Positions 6,813 to 6,864 of a stretch of 6,864 nt of DNA are shown in pieces (the first letter of the stretch is position 1; each line of letters begins with the position of its first letter). A program made the position numbers and the translations under genes. Below the pieces are notes generated by a model. It was not told where the DNA came from. It saw only the letters and a list, made by a program, of their open reading frames with translations, and did not search any database. Source of the DNA: Desulfobulbaceae bacterium. GTDB taxonomy: Bacteria > Desulfobacterota > Desulfobulbia > Desulfobulbales > Desulfobulbaceae. The stretch is taken from NCBI GenBank assembly GCA_030633145.1, contig DAOVTM010000217.1, positions 1 through 6,864 of the forward strand. The letters run 5' to 3'.

Positions 6813-6864
6813 CTTTTATTGAAGTGAGTTGCTTTTGTGTTTTATTATACTTACCACGTCCAGC
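6813..6864 (+). other. AT-rich non-coding tail at the right edge
   Basis: These 52 bases after the last stop are AT-rich, unlike the operon. I find no hairpin followed by a T-run, no ribosome site and no start of a further gene. It could be a boundary of the operon or of an inserted element, but too little is visible to decide. Confidence 0.4.

Noticed and set aside
6813..6864. Possible terminator or insertion-sequence end after the last gene
   Set aside because: No stem-loop with a T-run is visible, and no inverted repeat or target duplication can be judged from 52 bases.
1..6864. CRISPR array, tRNA, rRNA or Cas10/adaptation genes
   Set aside because: No regularly spaced repeats, RNA-gene features, GGDD/HD motifs or Cas1/Cas2 signatures were found in either strand of the window.

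Overview
The window is a stretch of one plus-strand operon that encodes subunits of a type III CRISPR-Cas effector complex. Seven genes follow one another, mostly overlapping or closely spaced. Five are RAMP-fold (Cas7/Cas5 superfamily) proteins, recognised by their FIPGxxxKG-type strands and glycine-rich loops. Two are small non-RAMP proteins. No Cas10, Cas6, Cas1/Cas2, CARF protein or CRISPR array lies inside the window. These are presumably outside it or at another locus.

Layout: (1) the 3' part of a long RAMP gene resembling the C-terminal half of the TIGR03986 group, open at the left edge and ending at 1241; (2) a 96-residue protein with a WDGHS motif, 1255-1545; (3) a short single-domain Csm3/Cas7-like protein, 1599-2162, which keeps the Asp that cleaves target RNA in Csm3; (4) a Csx10-like (Cas5-type) RAMP with a helical C-terminal domain, 2159-3685; (5) a fusion of two Cas7-like domains, 3675-5087; (6) a 150-residue protein resembling the type III-associated TIGR04423 group, 5063-5515; (7) a TIGR03986-type RAMP, 5508-6812, which seems to stop before its C-terminal RAMP half. 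The last 52 bases are AT-rich with no gene or clear terminator.

If the complex follows known type III architecture, the Csm3-like protein and the tandem Cas7 protein would form the backbone along the crRNA, and the Csx10-like protein would sit near the 5' tag with Cas10. The two large TIGR03986-like proteins would be additional or capping backbone subunits. The gene set resembles the III-D and unclassified type III loci that use several dissimilar or fused Cas7 proteins rather than repeated copies of one Csm3 or Cmr4.

The organism is probably a Gram-negative bacterium with a moderate G+C genome. The protein style recalls sulfate-reducing or cable-bacteria relatives (Desulfobulbales), but that is an impression from family resemblance only. 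The most interesting points are the 96-residue WDGHS protein inside an effector operon, the apparently shortened last RAMP, the tandem Cas7 fusion with two candidate acidic sites, and the absence of a stand-alone small (Cas11) subunit alongside helical tails on two RAMPs.
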